Shown here: one piece after another, positions 22,024-26,562 of the stretch
Layout of the letters: every line of letters begins with the position of its first letter
How positions within the stretch are numbered: position 1 is the first letter of the stretch
NCBI GenBank assembly: GCA_902768995.1
Contig: CACXNN010000020.1
Coordinates: forward strand, 1 to 26,562
Direction of reading: 5' to 3'
Source: an uncultured Eubacteriales bacterium
GTDB taxonomy: Bacteria > Bacillota > Clostridia > Christensenellales > CAG-138
Length of the DNA: 26,562 nucleotides
Made by a program: the position numbers and the translations under genes
Notes under the pieces: generated by a model
Databases searched by the model: none
What the model saw: only the letters and a program-made list of their open reading frames with translations
Told to the model about the DNA's origin: nothing

Positions 22024-22053
22024 AAAAAAAGCGGCCCGCCGTAGCGAACCGCT
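22024..22053 (-). terminator. Intrinsic terminator of the U32 peptidase gene
   Basis: On the minus strand AGCGGTTCGC / GCGGGCCGCT form a 10-pair stem (two G-U pairs) with a TACG loop, followed directly by seven Ts. It begins 16 bases after the U32 stop codon and insulates the spoIIIA operon from it. Confidence 0.88.
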
Positions 22054-22068
22054 GAACAATATGTGGAA

Positions 22069-24093
22069 TTATAACAAGGTGCGGAAGGCCAGGCCGGAGG
22101 TACGGTCGAACCAGGGATCTTTCCCCCGGCGGAAGCCCTCGAATACCTGCCGACAGGTCCTGCTGTCCTCCGTGGTGAAGTAGAGGGTCACGAAGTCGAA
22201 GGGCGGCAGGGCCTTGTCCCCCAGGTACAGGGGCACGGAGTTGAGGAGGGTGGTGTACCGCCGATCGTGACAGAGCATGGGGAAGACGACGCCCTTGCGG
22301 TCCACCAGTTCCGGCTTTCCTGCACAGCTGCCGCAGCCCTTCTCGCCCCGGGCGGGGCAGGCGCGGAACTGCATGATGGGGAATCGGCCGTAAGCGAGGA
22401 TGCCCCGGGGCTTCTTTCCGCCCAGCTTCGCGCCCATCTTCGCGGGCAGCTCGAAGGAAAGGGTGGTATCCGCAAGACCCATGGCCTCGTAGGTCTCCAA
22501 AGACAGGGTATTGGTCACGTTCAGGGTGGGGCCGCCGTGGACGACGAGCCCGGCCCGCCGGGCCAATACCAACTCGCACACGTTCCCCGCCACCGCGTCC
22601 GTGAGGCCCTTCTCCTTCAGGGCGAGGAGCCGGTCCAGGGCCGTCTGTTCCTCCAGGGGCCAGATGAGCTGAGGGAGCTCCGCCCACAGGGGCACGGCTT
22701 CCTGCAGCAGCTCCGGATGGCGCTCGATCTCCTCCAGGGGCAGGGCCACCGCCTCCGCCTCCGTTGGGAAGAAGGCCTGTTCCGCCCGTTCGAAGCGGAG
22801 GCGCAGGGCTTGTTTTTGGGATATATACGGCGCGATTTCTGGTGCCGCCATGGGATGGAGGGCGTAGCCGTTGCCCCGGCTGCGCATTTCCAGGAGCCTA
22901 TCCAGGACCTCCCGCCGAAGGCCGTTCACCAGGGAGCCGGGCACGGGCAGGCCCTCCGGCAGCTCCACCCGGCAGTCGCGCACGGTGAAGGGCGTGCCGC
23001 CGGTCTTATTCAGGTTCCGCCGGGCCATATCCTCGGTCAGCGGGGCCATGTCCCCATTCGGTATGGGCGCGGTGGCCTGGGCCCGACGGCCAGCGCCGTC
23101 CTCCGCCGTGAGCGAAAGGGTGTCGTCGGTGGCGGTGAGCTTTAGGTCCACGGGCACGCCGGGGAACTCCCGCCGGTAGAGGTCGGCCAGCTTCCCGAAC
23201 ACGGTCTTGGACGCTGCAGCGTCCTCCGCGGTGCGGACGCCGAACATGCGCACGTTCCGCTTGCCGGTGAGATACCCGTCGGTGAAGCCGCTGCGGGAGA
23301 ACACCGCCTGCAGGGTGGCCATATCCGGCTCCTTGCCTTCGAGGGCGGTGCGGACGGCGGTGACGGCGGCGGCCACGTACTCCGGCCGCTTCATGCGGCC
23401 CTCGATCTTCACGGAGCAGACCCCCGCCGCTTCCAGGTCCCGGACCCGGGTGATGAAGCTCATATCCTTCAACGACAGGGCGTAGGGCCGCCCGTTGCAG
23501 GAGGCGTTGAGGCGGCAGGGCTGGGCGCACAGGCCCCGGTTGCCGCTGCGCTCTCCCATCATGGCAGAGTAGTAGCACATGCCGGACACGCTCATGCACA
23601 GGGCCCCATGGACGAACACTTCCAGCTCCGCCCTGGTCTCGCCCCTTATTTTGCGTATCTCCTCCAAGGTCAGCTCCCGGGCCAGGACCACCCGGGAAAA
23701 GCCCATGTCCTCCAGGGCCTTCACCCCGGCGGCGTTGTGGACGGACATCTGGGTGGAGCCCACCAGCGGCAGGTCCGGGCAGATGGTCTTCAGCACCTTC
23801 ACCACGGCCAGGTCCTGGACGATGACCCCGTCGGGCCCCGCCTCCGCCACCTCCCGGGCCGCGGCGAGAAAGGCGGGCAGCTCCTCGTCCCGGATGAGGG
23901 TGTTGAGGGTCACGTACACCTTCACCCCCCGGCCGTGGCAGTAGTTCACCGCCTCGGCAAGGCTGTCGTCCTTGAAATTGTCCGCGTTGCGCCGGGCGTT
24001 GAAGGCGCCGGTGCCCAGATACACGGCGTCGGCGCCGCTCCTCACGGCGGCGATCAGGCTTTGTTCGTTTCCGGCAGGAGCCAATATCTCCAT
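22069..24093 (-). CDS. U32 family peptidase / RlhA-like 23S rRNA hydroxylase with DUF3656
   Basis: This 674-residue protein starts MEILAPAGNEQSLIAAVRSG and has the exact U32 signature E-x-F-x2-G-A-L-C-x4-G-x-C-x2-S at about residues 158-176, followed by RGLCAQPCR (Cys 189 and 193). A further Cys group near residues 580-610 (CPARGEKGCGSC...CH) suggests a metal or Fe-S site. Long U32 proteins with the extra middle/C-terminal region resemble E. coli RlhA, which hydroxylates C2501 of 23S rRNA; older annotation as collagenase-like protease is doubtful. The ATG follows GGGAGG at good spacing. It is monocistronic with its own promoter and terminator. Confidence 0.88.
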   Translation of the reverse strand: MEILAPAGNEQSLIAAVRSGADAVYLGTGAFNARRNADNFKDDSLAEAVNYCHGRGVKVYVTLNTLIRDEELPAFLAAAREVAEAGPDGVIVQDLAVVKVLKTICPDLPLVGSTQMSVHNAAGVKALEDMGFSRVVLARELTLEEIRKIRGETRAELEVFVHGALCMSVSGMCYYSAMMGERSGNRGLCAQPCRLNASCNGRPYALSLKDMSFITRVRDLEAAGVCSVKIEGRMKRPEYVAAAVTAVRTALEGKEPDMATLQAVFSRSGFTDGYLTGKRNVRMFGVRTAEDAAASKTVFGKLADLYRREFPGVPVDLKLTATDDTLSLTAEDGAGRRAQATAPIPNGDMAPLTEDMARRNLNKTGGTPFTVRDCRVELPEGLPVPGSLVNGLRREVLDRLLEMRSRGNGYALHPMAAPEIAPYISQKQALRLRFERAEQAFFPTEAEAVALPLEEIERHPELLQEAVPLWAELPQLIWPLEEQTALDRLLALKEKGLTDAVAGNVCELVLARRAGLVVHGGPTLNVTNTLSLETYEAMGLADTTLSFELPAKMGAKLGGKKPRGILAYGRFPIMQFRACPARGEKGCGSCAGKPELVDRKGVVFPMLCHDRRYTTLLNSVPLYLGDKALPPFDFVTLYFTTEDSRTCRQVFEGFRRGKDPWFDRTSGLAFRTLL

Positions 24094-24119
24094 GGCAGGA
24101 CCTCCCCTCGTTTGTCTCT

Positions 24120-24148
24120 ATTATAGCGACCCAAATCCCTCCTTGCAA
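24120..24148 (-). promoter_or_regulatory. Promoter of the U32 gene (shares its -35 with the opposite promoter)
   Basis: The minus strand has TTGCAA (24143-24148), a 17-base spacer and a perfect TATAAT (24120-24125). The start site would be near 24113, about 20 bases before the ATG. Confidence 0.8.
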
Positions 24149-24171
24149 TCGCTCTTTTGTGCGGGTATACT
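24143..24171 (+). promoter_or_regulatory. Promoter of the E2-like gene (shares its -35 with the U32 promoter)
   Basis: The plus strand has the same palindromic TTGCAA (24143-24148), a 17-base spacer and TATACT (24166-24171). The start site would be near 24178. This rules out the in-frame start at 24159 and supports ATG 24201. Confidence 0.78.
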
Positions 24172-24200
24172 ATAGAAAACCCTTGGAAAGGCGCAGCGAT

Positions 24201-25091
24201 ATGGAAGTCAAGAAGTTCAGAAAAAAGTGGGGCGATCGAAAGGACGGCCGCCGGATCAGGAGCCTTACCGCCATGGCCATGGTCTCCCCCTATATCATGG
24301 TGACCCGGAATACCTCCAGCAACTTCTTCCGGGATACGGTGGAGATCACGGAGATCGAGAAGTACATCCGTGAGAAGCGGCGGGAAGGGCTGAAGAACTT
24401 CGGCATCATGCACGTGATCATCGCCGCCTACGTGCGGGCGGTCTCCCATCGGCCCGCCGTCAACCGGTTCATCGCCGGGCAAAAGATCTACGCCCGGGAC
24501 GAGTATATCGAGATGTCTTTGGTGGTCAAGAAGGAGATGTCCGCGGACTCCCCCGACACCTGCATCAAGCCCATTCTGGACGCCCACGACACGGCGGCGG
24601 AGATCTACCACAAGATCAACGCCCTCATCGAGCAGAACAAGGCCACGGCGGAGCTGAACAACAACTTCGACAACACGGCCAAGCTCTTCTCCTTCATCCC
24701 CGGGGTGCTGCTGAAGTTCGCCGTGTGGCTGCTGAAGCTGTTGGACTACTTCGATCTGCTGCCCCGGAAGCTGACCATGGCCAGCCCCTTCCACGCCTCC
24801 TTCTTCATCACGTCCATGGGCTCCCTGGGCATCCCGCCCATCTATCACCATCTGTACGACTTTGGGAACATCCCCGTGTTCCTGGCCTTCGGGTCCAAGT
24901 ACCGGAAGCACGAGGTGAACGCCGACGGCACCGTGTCCGAACGGAAGTACGTGGACATCACCGCCGTCACCGACGAGCGCATCTGCGACGGCTTCTACTA
25001 CGCCTCCGCCTTCAAGCTCATGCGGACCTACCTCAAGAACCCCGCCATCCTGGACGAGCCCGTGCTGGGGCCCGTGCGGGACGTGGACTAA
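24201..25091 (+). CDS. Stand-alone 2-oxoacid dehydrogenase E2-like acyltransferase-fold protein
   Basis: This 296-residue protein looks like the catalytic (CAT-fold) domain of E2 acyltransferases without lipoyl or E1/E3-binding domains: an N-terminal basic stretch, FGIMHVIIAAYVRAVSHRP, a hydrophobic middle (about 155-185), SFFITSMGSLGIPPIYHHLY and a C-terminal DERICDGFYYA. The E2 active-site motif is usually DHRxxDG; here the His is Glu (residues 258-264), so normal acyl transfer is doubtful. Proteins of this form occur in Firmicutes and their role is unknown to me. The start at 24201 follows GGAAAGG and agrees with the promoter. No E1 or E3 gene is nearby. Confidence 0.75.
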   Translation: MEVKKFRKKWGDRKDGRRIRSLTAMAMVSPYIMVTRNTSSNFFRDTVEITEIEKYIREKRREGLKNFGIMHVIIAAYVRAVSHRPAVNRFIAGQKIYARDEYIEMSLVVKKEMSADSPDTCIKPILDAHDTAAEIYHKINALIEQNKATAELNNNFDNTAKLFSFIPGVLLKFAVWLLKLLDYFDLLPRKLTMASPFHASFFITSMGSLGIPPIYHHLYDFGNIPVFLAFGSKYRKHEVNADGTVSERKYVDITAVTDERICDGFYYASAFKLMRTYLKNPAILDEPVLGPVRDVD

Positions 25092-25095
25092 AGCA

Positions 25096-25683
25096 ATGGC
25101 CGCCGACAAGCGCAAACGGCGCTTCTCCACCTACATCCTGCCCATCCTGTTCTGCGGGCTGCTGATCGCCCTGGCCGTCCTGACGGACCGGCACAAAGAA
25201 CAGCCCGTCAAGGGGGTGCTGCAGGAGGGCGAGCCCCTGACGTTGACGGAGCAGGCCATGGAGAACTACCTCTACGCCGCCGGGTTCACCCTCCGGGACG
25301 AAGCGATCCTGGACGGCAGCGGCCAGGAGGTCGGCTCCCTGACCGTGGGCCGCGACGGGGACGCCGTCGCGTCCATGACCCTCTCCTTCCCCCTGTCCAC
25401 CTACATCCCCACGGAGGACGACGAGGGGCTGGACGGGCTGAAGGCGGCCCACGATGCTGACGCCCAGCGGGGGCAGGAGCTGTTCTTAGCCCTGTTCGAC
25501 GCCATTTCCGCCACGGACAAGCGGGTGGCCGCCCGGCGGGACAGCGCTTCAGCGAAGCTCCAGACCACCATGGACACCGGCAAAGCCGCCGCCCAGGCCG
25601 CCAACAGCTGGCGGTTCGACTTCTCCCTGGCCCCCGATACCTTCGAGGGCACGGTCACCGTTTCGTTTACACTTGTAAAATAA
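25096..25683 (+). CDS. Small single-pass membrane protein, function unknown
   Basis: This 195-residue protein has a basic N-terminus (MAADKRKRRF), one membrane segment at about residues 12-30 (YILPILFCGLLIALAVL) and a soluble, probably extracytoplasmic domain with DSASAKLQTTMDTGKAAAQ and a final beta-rich FEGTVTVSFTLVK. I do not recognise the family. It starts only 4 bases after the E2-like gene and is very probably co-transcribed with it. No catalytic motif is visible. Confidence 0.75.
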   Translation: MAADKRKRRFSTYILPILFCGLLIALAVLTDRHKEQPVKGVLQEGEPLTLTEQAMENYLYAAGFTLRDEAILDGSGQEVGSLTVGRDGDAVASMTLSFPLSTYIPTEDDEGLDGLKAAHDADAQRGQELFLALFDAISATDKRVAARRDSASAKLQTTMDTGKAAAQAANSWRFDFSLAPDTFEGTVTVSFTLVK

Positions 25684-25779
25684 CTGCATTCTGCAAATAT
25701 TCCGCAATTTGGTCATAGAGTTGTGACGTTTTGGACGAATCTGCCTGCTATGCTCGGGGCATGGAAAGGAGGTTCAGCC

Positions 25780-26562
25780 ATGAAACGAGTCACAGCTTTC
25801 TTTTTTGTATGCCTTCTTTTGCTCACGGGCTGCCAGCCCACGCCCGCCGTGGAGACGGTGCCGCCCAAGGATTTCGACGCCCTGATCGAAAAGGCGCAAA
25901 CGAGCCCCGCAACCGTGCAAGTGACGCTGGTGCCGGAAGCTGAGGATATCTCTGCCGCCGCAGCAGAGGAGGCATTGGAGCGCTTTCAAATGGAGTTCTA
26001 TGGGAATTCAGAGGCCTTCCATGTGGTGGTGGACGCCCAGGTGGTCCGACCCCAGGGGCCCTTCCCCATCCTGGAAGTGACCCCCGGGGACTTCGATGAC
26101 GAGAGCGCCCAGCCCTTCTTCGACGTGCTGACGGAAGGGTACACCCTCTATACGGCGGAGGAGCTGGAGACCAAGGCGTCCCTGGAAAAACAGATAACGG
26201 AGATGCAGCAGTTCATCGACGACGGGCTCCCCGGCTACGACGGCCCGGCCAGCAAGAAGAAGGACGAGATCAAGCATTGGAAAAACGAGCTGGAGAAGCT
26301 GAAGCAGCGGTATCTCACCGCCCGGGACGAGCCGGGGATCCCGGCCGCCAAAGTGCAGCTCACCTGGCGGGAGCCGGCCAAGTATGACACCCAGACTGCC
26401 GGCGCCTTCCTGGTGCAGAGTGCGGACAGGAAGCAGACCTTCCAGGTCCGGACCAACGCCACGGGCGCCCACGGCAAGCGCAACTTCGACAGCAAGCAGG
26501 CCGTGGTCATGTTCTACAACGATGCAGCTTTGCCGGAGAACGCCATCCGCGCCTTCTATCAG
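25780..26562 (+). CDS. Lipoprotein of unknown function, 3' end outside the window
   Basis: The ATG at 25780 follows a strong AAAGGAGG and opens a frame that runs to the window edge (261 codons). It starts with a lipoprotein signal peptide: MKRVTAFFFVCLLLLTGC, with lipobox LTGC and the acylated Cys at residue 18. The mature part has an acidic region, a charged coiled-coil-like helix (about residues 125-185: ETKASLEKQITEMQQF, KKKDEIKHWKNELEKLKQR) and a region with YDTQTAGAFLVQ. I do not recognise the family. It lies 96 bases after the membrane protein gene on the same strand. It was likely overlooked by simple ORF calling because no stop is present. Confidence 0.85.
   Translation, partial: MKRVTAFFFVCLLLLTGCQPTPAVETVPPKDFDALIEKAQTSPATVQVTLVPEAEDISAAAAEEALERFQMEFYGNSEAFHVVVDAQVVRPQGPFPILEVTPGDFDDESAQPFFDVLTEGYTLYTAEELETKASLEKQITEMQQFIDDGLPGYDGPASKKKDEIKHWKNELEKLKQRYLTARDEPGIPAAKVQLTWREPAKYDTQTAGAFLVQSADRKQTFQVRTNATGAHGKRNFDSKQAVVMFYNDAALPENAIRAFYQ

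Noticed and set aside
20715..22025. A single 436-codon frame joining SpoIIIAA and SpoIIIAB
   Set aside because: The stretch after Walker A is out-of-frame sequence and spoIIIAB has its own GTG and ribosome site at 21164.

Overview
The window comes from a G+C-rich, spore-lineage Firmicute, most likely a gut-type clostridium of the Oscillospirales kind. The evidence is an eight-gene spoIIIA sporulation locus next to an Asp23/AmaP/DUF2273 envelope cluster, then nusB, xseA, xseB, ispA, dxs, tlyA, nadK, argR and recN, an order familiar in Clostridia. The assignment to a family rests on gene order and base composition only. Almost every base is accounted for by chromosomal core genes; I see no phage, insertion sequence, CRISPR array or plasmid gene, and no gene-free stretch longer than about 125 bases.

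Layout. (1) 1-4354, minus strand: a tRNA-Arg(TCT) cut by the window edge with its own promoter, downstream of a tRNA-modification operon queA-tgt-tsaE-tsaB-rimI-SEC-C protein. (2) 4480-6677, plus: a two-gene unit of a DUF1538 membrane protein and a tandem PII-like protein. (3) 10040-6685, minus: nadK-argR-recN-CDP-alcohol phosphatidyltransferase; recN is broken. (4) 17625-10120, minus: asp23, amaP, DUF2273, nusB, a TsaD/Kae1 paralogue, xseA, xseB, ispA, dxs, tlyA, mostly joined by 4-base ATGA overlaps. (5) 21980-17703, minus: spoIIIAA to spoIIIAH; spoIIIAA is broken and spoIIIAF is reduced to 54 residues. (6) 24093-22069, minus: a U32-family peptidase/RlhA-like gene with a clear intrinsic terminator. 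(7) 24201-26562, plus: a stand-alone E2-like acyltransferase-fold protein, a small single-pass membrane protein, and a lipoprotein that runs off the end.

The most notable signals are not a new gene cassette but structure. recN and spoIIIAA each lack a short conserved core segment, each with a frame change in the same direction, and both breakpoints abut the same 10-mer CCTGGTCCGC. Either this genome has suffered two related small deletions or the assembly has a systematic error. Between the U32 gene and the E2-like gene two divergent sigma-A promoters share a single palindromic -35 hexamer (TTGCAA), each with a 17-base spacer. The DUF1538/PII-like pair looks like a transporter with a dedicated nucleotide-sensing partner, by analogy with AmtB-GlnK, and is functionally uncharacterised as far as I know.
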